In this document: piece after piece, positions 37,174 through 46,173 of the stretch
Layout of the letters: every line of letters begins with the position of its first letter
How positions within the stretch are numbered: position 1 is the first letter of the stretch
NCBI GenBank assembly: GCA_016218045.1
Contig: JACRFB010000014.1
Coordinates: 33,356 to 97,355 of the forward strand
Direction of reading: 5' to 3'
DNA length: 64,000 nt
Source: Ignavibacteriota bacterium
GTDB taxonomy: Bacteria; Bacteroidota; Ignavibacteria; SZUA-365
Notes under the pieces: generated by a model
Told to the model about the DNA's origin: nothing
Databases searched by the model: none
The model's input: only the letters and a program-made list of their open reading frames with translations
Made by a program: the position numbers and the translations under genes

Positions 37174-37190
37174 TTGGTCCGTGGATTGCT
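37174..37190 (+). promoter_or_regulatory. Sigma-54 promoter of the minor-pilin operon
   Basis: TTGGTCCG-N4-TTGCT, matching the YTGGCACG-N4-TTGCW consensus with the invariant GG and GC exactly 10 bases apart. The expected start is near 37202, 45 bases before the first ATG. ATTGCA-type direct repeats at about 37071-37090 sit where an enhancer-binding protein site would lie, but I have no evidence for that. Confidence 0.65.
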
Positions 37191-37246
37191 GCATTTCAAA
37201 GGATGGATTCCCTTCACTCACCGCGGAAAGGCGAGGATAGACGGCA

Positions 37247-37756
37247 ATGAATACAGGACAGATGGCGATGGTAATCGGCGCATTCATGCTGTTCGGAGTT
37301 GTAAGCAACAACTTCCAACGCTTGGTACTCGACAGCACCGAATCGCTCGATTCGAATACAAACATGCAGAGCGCTATCACTATCGCGCGTTCGATGATGG
37401 ACGAAATCACATCGAAGCCGTTCGATGTGTCGTTCACCGCAAAAAAGGTCGTCCGACTCAGCGATTTGGGAAGCTGCGGCCGGGCGTCAGGTGAGTATTA
37501 TCCAAACATCAACGACTGCGACGATTATCACGGTTTGACCTTTGTGAGTCCGCCGCGCGGGACCACGCCTTCGACCACCCCGCGCTGCCTGTGGGGCACC
37601 GAAGGCGACACCATCCGCTGCCTCGTGCAGTACGTATCGCAGACAAACCCGCAGCAGACGGTCACGGGTGTCAGTTGGGCGAAACGCGTGACGGTCACTG
37701 TCACCAGCCGCTATTCCACGTATCCCCTCACCATGTCGCACGTGGTCACGTACTGA
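37247..37756 (+). CDS. Minor-pilin-like protein
   Basis: A 169-residue protein starting MNTGQMAMVIGAFMLFGVV, an uncharged N-terminal helix followed by an Asn/Ser/Thr-rich helix (STESLDSNTNMQSAITIARS, resembling the alpha-1 extension of minor pilins) and a beta-rich part with four cysteines. No classic prepilin leader. GAGGAT lies upstream of the ATG. First gene of a four-gene operon with the PilW- and PilX-like proteins, probably encoding a priming complex of a pilus or pseudopilus. Confidence 0.65.
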   Translation: MNTGQMAMVIGAFMLFGVVSNNFQRLVLDSTESLDSNTNMQSAITIARSMMDEITSKPFDVSFTAKKVVRLSDLGSCGRASGEYYPNINDCDDYHGLTFVSPPRGTTPSTTPRCLWGTEGDTIRCLVQYVSQTNPQQTVTGVSWAKRVTVTVTSRYSTYPLTMSHVVTY

Positions 37757-37757
37757 A

Positions 37758-38384
37758 ATGAGCACACATCTCGATATCGTCGGGTCCATCATCCTCGCGG
37801 GTTTGCTCATGTTGAGCATCGCGCGGTTTAATACGGACCGCCAAGCGGCGCTAATGACCGCCTCCAACACGTCCACCATCCAAATGCAGATGGAGTCGGC
37901 AACAACGCTGCTGCTCTTCGATCTGCGGAAGGCGGGGCATCGGGTAACAAGCGGCAATGCCTTCCTCGTCTGTGAGCCGCGGCGCCTCGTCTTCCGGGGT
38001 GATCTCGAGAACGATGGCCGGGTTGATACCATCACGTACATATGGCGAGGCGCTGTGGCGTACACACCGAATCCGCGCGACACCCTGCTCTGGCGCAGTG
38101 TCAACGCAACGAGCGCCATGAGCGGCACATCGACAGCGGGAAGCGGATCCGATCTTGGCATCTGCTCGTTGCGCTTCCGCTATTACGACAAGAACAACGT
38201 CGAGACCGCGACGATCGCCAACGTCAAGACCGTGCGCATCAGCATACGTGTCGAATCACGCTTCCCGACACAACAGGATGATCAGTTCCAGGAGGGATTT
38301 ACTGCGGTGGATGTGAACGACCTGACCGCCTTTCAACAGTTCACCTCCGAGATCAGAATCACACCGCGCAACGTCAATCCATAG
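37758..38384 (+). CDS. PilW-like minor pilin
   Basis: A 208-residue protein with N-terminal hydrophobic helix (DIVGSIILAGLLMLSIARF), a long alpha-helical spine (ESATTLLLFDLRKAGHRV) and a beta domain, the layout of PilW/PulJ minor pilins (MESATTLLLFDLRKAG resembles the PilW region). It begins one base after the previous stop, so the genes are coupled. Inferred role: part of the tip or priming complex of the pilus. Sequence family could not be confirmed by eye. Confidence 0.65.
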   Translation: MSTHLDIVGSIILAGLLMLSIARFNTDRQAALMTASNTSTIQMQMESATTLLLFDLRKAGHRVTSGNAFLVCEPRRLVFRGDLENDGRVDTITYIWRGAVAYTPNPRDTLLWRSVNATSAMSGTSTAGSGSDLGICSLRFRYYDKNNVETATIANVKTVRISIRVESRFPTQQDDQFQEGFTAVDVNDLTAFQQFTSEIRITPRNVNP

Positions 38385-38392
38385 GAGGCACT

Positions 38393-39424
38393 ATGGGTCA
38401 GCAATCCCTCATACTCGTATTCATGACCACGTTGTTGTTGTCAGGAGGGGTTGTCCTCTACATGCAGGAACAGCGGTCGTCTTCCGATACCACCACAAAC
38501 CAATTCGTCGGCGAGCATGCATTAAACGTTGCAAACAGCGGCATCAATCTCGCCATCTCACGCGTTCGACAGGAAAAAACCTGGCGCACGGGATTCACGA
38601 ATCTGGCGGTCGACAACGGGAATGTGTCAGTTTCACTGGTGGACATAGGAAAGGACTCGGTACGTATTACATCGTCAGGGCGGTACAGCGACAGCGTCCG
38701 CACGGTGATTGCCGTCGTCAAACTCGCCTCGATATTACCCGAGGTTAATGCCGCGCTCAGCATCTTCGGAGACTCGGTCGTGTTCCAAAACTCCGGCAAG
38801 TCCTTTCAGATCGATGGGCGGGATTACAAATCGAACGGCTCGACACTTACCACCAATCCTCCGGTCTGGGGTCTGGGAGTGCAACTCGACAAGATCGACA
38901 CGTACGTGACAAACAGTATCGTCGCGGGCAAGGTAGCGTCGAATGTGATGGGCCGCACGAGCAGTCCCAGTGTCGGTACTTTCGCGAGCGACAGTCTTTC
39001 CGTCATTTTCAACATGTTCAAGAGTCTTGCAACAACCACGATACCTCCCGGAAAGTACGCCGGGAACGGGGTGTTGGGGACGCTTGCAGCACCCGAGATC
39101 GTGTATGTGCCAGGTGATCTTCAGTGGAACGGCAACACCAGCGGAGCAGGGGTACTCGTGGTGGACGGGCACCTGCATTTTTCGGGCACGGTACAGTGGC
39201 AGGGCATCGTGATCTCGCGGGCGAGCGGCACGTACGTCGATTTCGGTTCGTCGGGCAATCCACGAGTCATCGGCGCCGCGTTGATCGGAAACACAAACGC
39301 ATCAAACCTCACGACCGTCAAAGTGAACGGCAATCCCTCCGCCATCTACAGTTCGGAGGCGATTGCGACGGTGATGCAGAACCTGAACCTAAACAGAGTG
39401 AACATCCTGAGCTATTACGAGTGA
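38393..39424 (+). CDS. PilX-like surface protein, tandem copy 1
   Basis: A 343-residue protein starting MGQQSLILVFMTTLLLSGGV, the same MG-[TQ]-Q type N-terminus as the main pilins, followed by GEHALNVANSGINLAISRVR, the typical PilX alpha-1 motif (A-x-SGI-x-A), and a large beta domain. The globular part is longer than in E. coli-type PilX and ends LNILSYYE-like (NRVNILSYYE). A perfect AGGAGG site overlaps the upstream stop. It is about 60% identical (eye estimate) to the next gene, an in-tandem duplication. Confidence 0.7.
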   Translation: MGQQSLILVFMTTLLLSGGVVLYMQEQRSSSDTTTNQFVGEHALNVANSGINLAISRVRQEKTWRTGFTNLAVDNGNVSVSLVDIGKDSVRITSSGRYSDSVRTVIAVVKLASILPEVNAALSIFGDSVVFQNSGKSFQIDGRDYKSNGSTLTTNPPVWGLGVQLDKIDTYVTNSIVAGKVASNVMGRTSSPSVGTFASDSLSVIFNMFKSLATTTIPPGKYAGNGVLGTLAAPEIVYVPGDLQWNGNTSGAGVLVVDGHLHFSGTVQWQGIVISRASGTYVDFGSSGNPRVIGAALIGNTNASNLTTVKVNGNPSAIYSSEAIATVMQNLNLNRVNILSYYE

Positions 39425-39481
39425 TATCCGTGGCGTTCCCGCGCCTTGCGCGGAGGTTCGCATCATAAAGGAGAGACGACG

Positions 39482-40513
39482 ATGGGCCAATCATCCCTGA
39501 TACTTGCATTGATGACATCCCTTTTGCTTGGCGGAGCCGTGTTCGGTTTCATCAGCGAAATGGATCGTTCGAATGATACAACCACCGATCAGTTCATCGC
39601 TGAACATGCATTGAATGTTGCAAACAGCGGCGTGAATCTCGCCGTGTCGCGCCTGAGGCAGAATAAATTGTGGAGAACGGGTTTTTCCAGTCTTGCGGTG
39701 GACAGGGGAACAGTGACCGTCACCGTGGTGGACATCGGTGTCGATACAGTCAGGATCACTTCCGCGGGCACCTATGCCGACTCGACACGCGTGGTAAGTG
39801 CAATTGCACGGCTCTCGAGTCTGTTCCCCACCGTGCAGAGCGCACTGGCCGTATATGGCGACACCGTGGCGATTTCCAACTCCGGAAAATCGTTCCTCAT
39901 CGACGGACGGGATTACCGCATAGACGGCACGACGCTGTCGGGCAATCCTCCCGTCTGGGGCGTGGGAACCGAGGATCCCAAGATCGCCGACTATCTTAAG
40001 ACCAGCATCAACACGGGTGGTATCGCACCGAACGTGCAGGGACAGGGCGGCGCGCCGAGCGTCGGTGTGTTTTCCGGCGACAGCATCAAAGTGTTGCGCG
40101 ACCTGTACAAGTCGATGGCCACACGCACACTTGCGCCCGGGAAATACTCAGGAAACGCGGTATATGGCACACTCGCAAATCCGGAGATCGTGTACATTCC
40201 GGGCGACTTGAACTGGGACGGAAATATCGAGGGCGCGGGAATACTTGTCGTCGACGGACAGCTCGATCTGCGCGGAAAAGTGTCGTGGAAGGGAATAGTG
40301 ATCGCGATTGCGGGCGGTCTTACCATCGACCTCGGTGCCAGCGGTACGCCCTCACTGCTCGGCACAACACTCGTGGGCAATTCGAATGCCTTGAACCTGA
40401 CACACGTCAAAATCAACGGTAATCCGTCCGTCAAGTACAGCTACGAAACCGTTGCAACAGTGCTGTCAAACCTGGATCTGCTCGCCGTCAAGGTCCTGAG
40501 CTACTACGAATAA
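39482..40513 (+). CDS. PilX-like surface protein, tandem copy 2
   Basis: A 343-residue paralog of the preceding gene: MGQSSLILALMTSLLLGGAV start, AEHALNVANSGVNLAVSRLR spine, and the same C-terminus (LLAVKVLSYYE). I start at the ATG at 39482, which follows AAAGGAGAG; the open frame to 39446 lacks family similarity. Conserved between copies: the SGKSF-x-IDGRDY block, PPVWG, PEIVY-PGDL and the final SYYE. Divergence is greatest in the 190-250 region, so the pair may have different ligands or act as a heterodimer. Confidence 0.7.
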   Translation: MGQSSLILALMTSLLLGGAVFGFISEMDRSNDTTTDQFIAEHALNVANSGVNLAVSRLRQNKLWRTGFSSLAVDRGTVTVTVVDIGVDTVRITSAGTYADSTRVVSAIARLSSLFPTVQSALAVYGDTVAISNSGKSFLIDGRDYRIDGTTLSGNPPVWGVGTEDPKIADYLKTSINTGGIAPNVQGQGGAPSVGVFSGDSIKVLRDLYKSMATRTLAPGKYSGNAVYGTLANPEIVYIPGDLNWDGNIEGAGILVVDGQLDLRGKVSWKGIVIAIAGGLTIDLGASGTPSLLGTTLVGNSNALNLTHVKINGNPSVKYSYETVATVLSNLDLLAVKVLSYYE

Positions 40514-40561
40514 TCTGCCACTGCTCATCGCACCCTCCTCACGAGAACGGTGAGAAACGGG

Positions 40562-40596
40562 CGGCCGCCCAGGCCAGCGGGGCGGCCGTTCTGTTT
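40562..40596 (+). terminator. Terminator between the pilin operon and the convergent PorE-like gene
   Basis: 9-bp stem (40562-40570 with 40580-40588), 9-base loop, followed by TTCTGTTTATT. It overlaps the end of the convergent gene, so it may serve mainly the plus strand. Confidence 0.5.
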
Positions 40597-42562
40597 ATTC
40601 CGCGATGCGGAATTCCACACGCCTGTTGCGCGCGCGATTTTCCTCGGTGTCGTTCGTGACCTCCGGACGTGTCTCGCCATACCCCTTCGCCAGGAGGCGG
40701 TCCTTGCTGATGCCCTTCGCAATAATGTAGTCCACCACACTCTGCGCGCGTTTCAGCGAGAGGTTCATGTTGAAATCGTCCGAACCGACATCATCGGTGT
40801 GTGCACCGATCTGTATGCGTATGTCGGGATTCGATTCCAGAAAGAGCCGCAGGCGCTCCAATTCGTAATTCGATTCGGGACGTAATTCCCATTTCGCAAA
40901 ATCGAAGAAGATGTTGTTAACGCGCTGCGCGAGCAACTCGCCGTACTTGTCGCGTTTGCTCTTCAAACTCTCGACGGAAGTGAGCTTGATGTCGACCGCG
41001 AAGTTGCGGAGGTCGGTGTTCCCGTTGGGATTGTTCGGGTCGTTGCCGTTGTTGCGTCCGTTGGGATCGTTGCCGTTTCTGCCGTTCGGATCGTTCCCGT
41101 TATTACGTCCGTTGGGGTCGTTGCCGTTCCTTCCGTTCGGATCGTTGCCGTTCCGTCCGTTGTTGGCGCCGTTCCTGCGAAGATCGATGCTGGTGGATGA
41201 CGGATAGTAGCCCTCGCGCAGGAAAATCAGCTCGTGCAATTTGTCGAGCGGAAGCGTGACCACGTACTCGCCGGTCTGCGGATCACTCTGCACCTCGCCT
41301 TCCTCGGTTCCGGTTTCGAGATTGCCCCAGCGGATCGTGGCGCCGACAGGATTGCCGTTCTCGTCGAGAATGCGGCCGGTGATGGTGGCGACCTCGCTTG
41401 CGGGCTGCGCGGCAGTCGGCAGATCGATCAGGTAAATATCGTTCTGGCCCGATCCGCCGGGAAGTTCGGACGAGGAGAAAACGGCTGTCTTGCCGTCGGT
41501 CGAGACCTTGTAGCCCCAGTCATCTTCGGATGTGTTGATCTCTTTTCCAACATTGACGGGTTCGCTCCACTCCGTCCACGAATCCTCGCGCAGCCGCACG
41601 GAACGGAACACGTCGAGTTTTCCGAGGCCGGGATGACCGTCGGAGCTGAAGTATAGCGTCTTCCCGTCGGGATGAAGGAAGGCCGAACGCTCGCAGAACG
41701 GCGTGTTGATTTTGGGCCCGAGATTCATCGGCGGAAGCCACTGTTTGCCGCGGCGGACGCTGACCCAGATGTCGCTATTGCCCGCCTCACTGCCGTGGAA
41801 CTTGGTGCCTTTCGTCACCACCTTGCCGATGACGCCCTGGCGATCGCTGGTGAACAGCATGGCCTTCCCGTCGGCGGTGGTAAACGCGTCCGAATCCCAC
41901 GTGATCCCGTTTACCGGTGCGGGGATGTGCTGAATCGGCGACCAACCGCGTTCCGTTTTTTCGAAATAGAAGTTGTCGCCGCCGCCGCGGTGTCCCGTAA
42001 ATCCGCCGTACAACAGAATCATGGTGCCGTCGAAGGAGATGCCGTTGATCGTCTCGTGATCCGGCGTATTGATACGCTCGCCGAGATTCTGCGCCGGCTG
42101 CCAGGCGCCGTTCTCAAATTTCGAGACATACACATCCAGTTCTCCGCGGCCGCCTTCGCGGTCACTCGCGAAGTAGAGACGTGTTCCGTCGGCAGTCATC
42201 GACGGCTTGATTTCATTCGCGGGAGAGTTGATCCCGGTACCGAGATTTTTCACCTCGAGATTCGCGGTGGGCGCGCGAAGAACACGATCTATTTCCGCGA
42301 AGCGTTTTTCCATGCCCGGGAACGACGGCGCGTAACGCGCGAACAGCGACGCGGCTCCGTCCCAGTCGCGCTTGTCGATGTACGGTTTTGCAAGACGCTG
42401 CACGGCAATAAAGGCGTCCTCCGACGGAGCCCATTTTTTTGCGTAGGCCTCGTAGTCGTCGGGATCGTCCATCGATGAAAGATTGCGGGAGAGCGAGCAG
42501 CCGCCAAGCAGAAGCGCGGCTGCAAGCGTCGCAAGGAGGGCGGGACGGGATGTTGCTGTCAT
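40595..42562 (-). CDS. Second PorE-like OmpA-family lipoprotein with Asn-Gly-Asp-Pro linker
   Basis: A 655-residue lipoprotein: lipobox LGGC near residue 21, a short helical region (about 40-95, AYAKKWAPSEDAF, TPR-like), PD40 beta-propeller (about 100-370; RLYFASDREGGRGELDVY, TLYFSSDGHPG), a regulatory-like beta domain (about 385-460, GRILDENGNPVG), a linker of repeated NGNDPNGRN units, and a C-terminal OmpA domain (IQIGAHTDDVGSDDFN). It matches PorE better than the copy at 26418 because it keeps the helical N-part. I start at the ATG at 42560-42562, which gives a proper lipoprotein signal. Confidence 0.85.
   Translation of the reverse strand: MTATSRPALLATLAAALLLGGCSLSRNLSSMDDPDDYEAYAKKWAPSEDAFIAVQRLAKPYIDKRDWDGAASLFARYAPSFPGMEKRFAEIDRVLRAPTANLEVKNLGTGINSPANEIKPSMTADGTRLYFASDREGGRGELDVYVSKFENGAWQPAQNLGERINTPDHETINGISFDGTMILLYGGFTGHRGGGDNFYFEKTERGWSPIQHIPAPVNGITWDSDAFTTADGKAMLFTSDRQGVIGKVVTKGTKFHGSEAGNSDIWVSVRRGKQWLPPMNLGPKINTPFCERSAFLHPDGKTLYFSSDGHPGLGKLDVFRSVRLREDSWTEWSEPVNVGKEINTSEDDWGYKVSTDGKTAVFSSSELPGGSGQNDIYLIDLPTAAQPASEVATITGRILDENGNPVGATIRWGNLETGTEEGEVQSDPQTGEYVVTLPLDKLHELIFLREGYYPSSTSIDLRRNGANNGRNGNDPNGRNGNDPNGRNNGNDPNGRNGNDPNGRNNGNDPNNPNGNTDLRNFAVDIKLTSVESLKSKRDKYGELLAQRVNNIFFDFAKWELRPESNYELERLRLFLESNPDIRIQIGAHTDDVGSDDFNMNLSLKRAQSVVDYIIAKGISKDRLLAKGYGETRPEVTNDTEENRARNRRVEFRIAE
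41010..41165. repeat. In-frame short repeats encoding an NGNDPNGRN linker
   Basis: About 50 codons of an imperfect tandem repeat with 15- and 18-base units inside the PorE-like gene, giving NGNDPNGRN/NNGNDPNG units. Such arrays are prone to slippage and their length probably varies among strains. Confidence 0.8.
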
Positions 42563-42791
42563 GAAAACCCTGAAGAAAGTCGGATGCACTGCAAACAACA
42601 AAAGTAGTCGTGTCCTGCCACGCGAAGCAAGGCGGAGCCGCGTGCATGGCGCGGCGAATCCCCGCAATTGAAATTCGCGCGCGGGAAGAGTACATTTTGT
42701 GATGTACACGTTTTACGGCTCGTGGAGCCCGACCGTGAACCATACGGCCGCGCGGCTCCGTGGACCTATACTCCATCTTGCGAGACCATTC

Positions 42792-45700
42792 ATGCGCATT
42801 CTGAGATTGCTCCCCGCGGTGGCGGCTCTATTTCTGGTCATGTTTCCCCGGCTCGCCGCACAGGACGAGGTGCGGGTGACGCGATTGTCGGACTGCTGTT
42901 TTTCCATCTCCCTCACCAACAGAAATCCCGGCCAACTGCCGCTGAACGGATTCACGATAAAAACGACACGAGGAGCGGTTTTCCTTTCGTCGATCGTTGC
43001 TCCGAGCGGGTGGAGCTTCGCCTTTCCCGATCCCACAAAGATCGAATTCTCGATGCCCGCCGGTACGCTGGCGTACGGCGCGACGCAGGCGGGATTCGAA
43101 GTCTGCGTGCAGAGCGTGACCAACGACATTGAACTCACATGGCTCACACTGTCGAGCGGCAGCAATGTGACAGGCGGCAGCATCAGCATGCAATGCCGCG
43201 ACATCGACTCCGTCACCGTGGTCCCCTCGCGCAATGGGACTGGAGGATGCGCATTTGTCTGGACGATCAAAAACAAAAATCCGCAGCGTGCGGCGCTCGC
43301 CGGATTTTCTGTGCGCCTGCTTACGCCGAACCACGTGTGGGACAGTGCGGCGACCGGTCCGAACCGCTTCTGGGTGTTCGCGCGCACGCCGTCGACGGTC
43401 GACTTCACCACCACCGCCGGCAACGCTCTGCAGCCCGATTCGGTCATTACCGGTTTCCTGACCTCGGTATTCCCTGCGCCTCTGAACGATTCGATTCTGG
43501 TGGAATGGACGACGCGGGATGCGGCATCGGGTCTGGTGACACGTGATACAATGACCCTGCGCTGCTTCGCTCCCGGCTGCGACGATGTGGGTGACACGGT
43601 GGACGCGGCCGATCCATGCTGCCGGACGTTTACGATATTCAACGGACACGAACCCGCGTCTCCGGTGAACCGGATCCGATTCGTTGTGCTGACACCCGGA
43701 GCGCGTATCGTCGGAACCCCCTCTGGTCCCTGGCGGCTTCTCGGATACACTGCGACCGATGCCACGTTTGACGACCCTTCGTCGTCACTCACACCACGGG
43801 GATACGCCACGGGTTTCCGTTTTTGTTTCGAGAACGCACCGGGCAAACGCGGACCGATCCTGGTCTCGTGGCGAACCCTTTTCGGACGAACAGTCCTGTG
43901 TGAGGACACACTTCTCATCGCGGGATGTACATCCACGGCCACATCCTACGACGAACTCGATGTGACGGCCTCCACGCCGGTCTCCGGGGCCTGTTGCACC
44001 GCGATGACGCTGCACAACGAACACACTCCCGCGGGTCCGCTCAACGGCCTGCGCCTGAAGCTTCTGACTCCAGGCGCCGCGTTCCAAGGGGCACCGACGG
44101 GACCGTGGTCCCGCCTTTCGGCCACCGCGACACAGGCCGAATTTCGGAGCACATCATCTCTTTCTACCGGACAGGCACTCGGAGGATTTGTCGCATGTAT
44201 CCGGCCGCCGGGCGGAAGCAGCGCGACGATTGTACTCGAGTGGGAGAGTGTGCTTGACGGTGCCACCATACATCGCGACACCGTGTCCTTCCCCTGTGAT
44301 CCGCCCGCGGAAACACGCTGCGATTCGATGACCGTTGCCCATGTGAGTGACTGCGAATACACGTTCGGCTTTATGAACACGCATCTCCCGCAGGGGCCGG
44401 TCAACGGGTATCGGCTGACCATACTGAACTCGGGCGCAAGTTTTGCGCAGAAGTCCACTCCCGCCGCATGGACGATTACGCAGCAGGACGCCTCGTCGGT
44501 TACCTGGACCTCGGGCTCACCCGTACAGCCGGGTGGCAGTTCGGCACAATTCGGCGTCACGATTGCGCCGGTCTCCGCCGGATCCCCCGTGCTTGTGCAG
44601 CGGTGCACGATGTTGAACGGCGCGGTGATCTGTTGCGACAGCGTCACTGTGTCGTGTACACCGGCGCAGACGCTGTGTGATTCGCTCGAGGTTGTCCCCA
44701 AGCCCGAGCTGTGTACCTTCACGGCGCGGATCATAAACAGGCACACGCCCAAGTCCGCGATGAACGGATTCCGCATTTCGCTCACAACGCCGGGCAGTTC
44801 GGTGCTCGTCGCCACGGCTCCGGCCGGCTGGATGGTGGAATCGCGCACGGGCACCACGATGACGTTCCGCGACACCGCGGGCACACTCGCGAGTGGTGCC
44901 TCGGCGGGCGGTTTCGAATTTGCCCTGCAGGCAGCCGCGGGGAATCCGAACATCTTCTACCAGTGGTGTTCCCTGAACGATGCGCAGGTGCTCTGCTGCG
45001 CAACTGGCACAGTGCGCTGCGAGGAGGCGCGTGTCGCGTGTGATTCGTTCTACATACGCCCCACTTCCGAGTCGTGCACCTTCTCGGCGTCGTTTTTCAA
45101 CCGGAACACACAGCAGACTGTTCTCGACGGATTTATCCTGCGCGTGCTGACACCCGGCGCGCAGATTACGGGCGCCACACCGCCGCCCGGATGGCGCCTG
45201 GCCACGTTCAGCGCCACACAGATCGTGTTCAGTGACTCCGGCTCCGGCGTGCCCTCGATGGGCGGCAAGGAAGGATTCCAACTGTCGATCAAACCCATGA
45301 GCGGCAGCTCGGCCATCAGACTGCAGTGGTGTACACTCAACAGGGGACGCGACGTGTGCTGCGACAGCGCGCTCGTCGAATGTCAGACGCAGGTCTCGTC
45401 GCGCGACACCGTGCGGCTGGTGCCCGACGCCGTGCGTCCCTGCTGTTACGACATCCGCGTCTCGAATCTGCATACACCGGCGTCGCCCGTGTCGGTGTTC
45501 GACGTTACGGTGCTGACACCCGACGTGGTGGTGTTGCCGCTGTATATCGGTGGTCCGCCCGACTGGCAGTACTCGTACACCGCGCAGAAGGTGACCTGGA
45601 GCCGCACCACCACCGGCATTCTCTCGGGCACGACACTCGGCGGTTTTGTGGTATGTTTCGACAACAACAAAACGCAGAACGCGCCGTTCGATATCCGCTG

Positions 45701-46061
45701 GCAAACGTGGGATGCCGGGATCGTGCTCTCGTCGGACACGCTGAACCGGGCCTGCGACAGGGCGCTCGACATCGCGCGGACGTCCGACGCGCTGCCTACG
45801 CGCTTGGCGCTGCGCGAGCCCTTCCCGAATCCGGCGGGCGACGCGGCCACCGTGGAGTTCGACGTGCATCACACCTCCGACATCGTGCTCGACGTTGTCA
45901 ATTCCGAGGGCCGCATCGTGCGGACACTTGCCGCGGGATTGCGCGTGCCGGGCGTGTATCATGCGCGCTGGGATGCATCCGATCTGCCCGCGGGTCTCTA
46001 TCTGTACCGCCTCAGTGCCGACGGGCGCTTCGTCACACGGAGTTTCATGATTCTGCGCTGA
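42792..46061 (+). CDS. T9SS-secreted Cys-rich repeat protein (eight about 115-residue repeats)
   Basis: A 1089-residue exported protein. Signal peptide (LAAQ at about residue 23), eight tandem repeats (DNA 42880-45760) with the pattern C-x-F ... N-x-HTP ... LNGF ... LTPG ... PPGW ... T-x-V-x-F ... GGF ... W-x-x-L ... VCCD ... C, then a T9SS sorting domain ([16 protein letters not shown] to VTRSFMILR). The Cys-Cys pair and the flanking Cys recur in most copies. I do not recognise the repeat family; it differs from that in the giant proteins. I start at the ATG at 42792, which opens the signal peptide; the longer frame to 42699 is not credible. Likely surface structural or adhesive protein. Confidence 0.82.
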   Translation: MRILRLLPAVAALFLVMFPRLAAQDEVRVTRLSDCCFSISLTNRNPGQLPLNGFTIKTTRGAVFLSSIVAPSGWSFAFPDPTKIEFSMPAGTLAYGATQAGFEVCVQSVTNDIELTWLTLSSGSNVTGGSISMQCRDIDSVTVVPSRNGTGGCAFVWTIKNKNPQRAALAGFSVRLLTPNHVWDSAATGPNRFWVFARTPSTVDFTTTAGNALQPDSVITGFLTSVFPAPLNDSILVEWTTRDAASGLVTRDTMTLRCFAPGCDDVGDTVDAADPCCRTFTIFNGHEPASPVNRIRFVVLTPGARIVGTPSGPWRLLGYTATDATFDDPSSSLTPRGYATGFRFCFENAPGKRGPILVSWRTLFGRTVLCEDTLLIAGCTSTATSYDELDVTASTPVSGACCTAMTLHNEHTPAGPLNGLRLKLLTPGAAFQGAPTGPWSRLSATATQAEFRSTSSLSTGQALGGFVACIRPPGGSSATIVLEWESVLDGATIHRDTVSFPCDPPAETRCDSMTVAHVSDCEYTFGFMNTHLPQGPVNGYRLTILNSGASFAQKSTPAAWTITQQDASSVTWTSGSPVQPGGSSAQFGVTIAPVSAGSPVLVQRCTMLNGAVICCDSVTVSCTPAQTLCDSLEVVPKPELCTFTARIINRHTPKSAMNGFRISLTTPGSSVLVATAPAGWMVESRTGTTMTFRDTAGTLASGASAGGFEFALQAAAGNPNIFYQWCSLNDAQVLCCATGTVRCEEARVACDSFYIRPTSESCTFSASFFNRNTQQTVLDGFILRVLTPGAQITGATPPPGWRLATFSATQIVFSDSGSGVPSMGGKEGFQLSIKPMSGSSAIRLQWCTLNRGRDVCCDSALVECQTQVSSRDTVRLVPDAVRPCCYDIRVSNLHTPASPVSVFDVTVLTPDVVVLPLYIGGPPDWQYSYTAQKVTWSRTTTGILSGTTLGGFVVCFDNNKTQNAPFDIRWQTWDAGIVLSSDTLNRACDRALDIARTSDALPTRLALREPFPNPAGDAATVEFDVHHTSDIVLDVVNSEGRIVRTLAAGLRVPGVYHARWDASDLPAGLYLYRLSADGRFVTRSFMILR

Positions 46062-46173
46062 GAACCGCTCTGCCGTACTCCCGCACCGCACACCACGACA
46101 CAGCACCGGAAACGGTGCCATGTGCCGGTGCGGTGCGACACACCGCGATCGTCACTCTCCCGAAAGGACATCC

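Noticed and set aside
46062..46173. Search for a promoter or regulator site before cstA
   Set aside because: I could not find a convincing -35/-10 or sigma-54 match in this 112-base gap.
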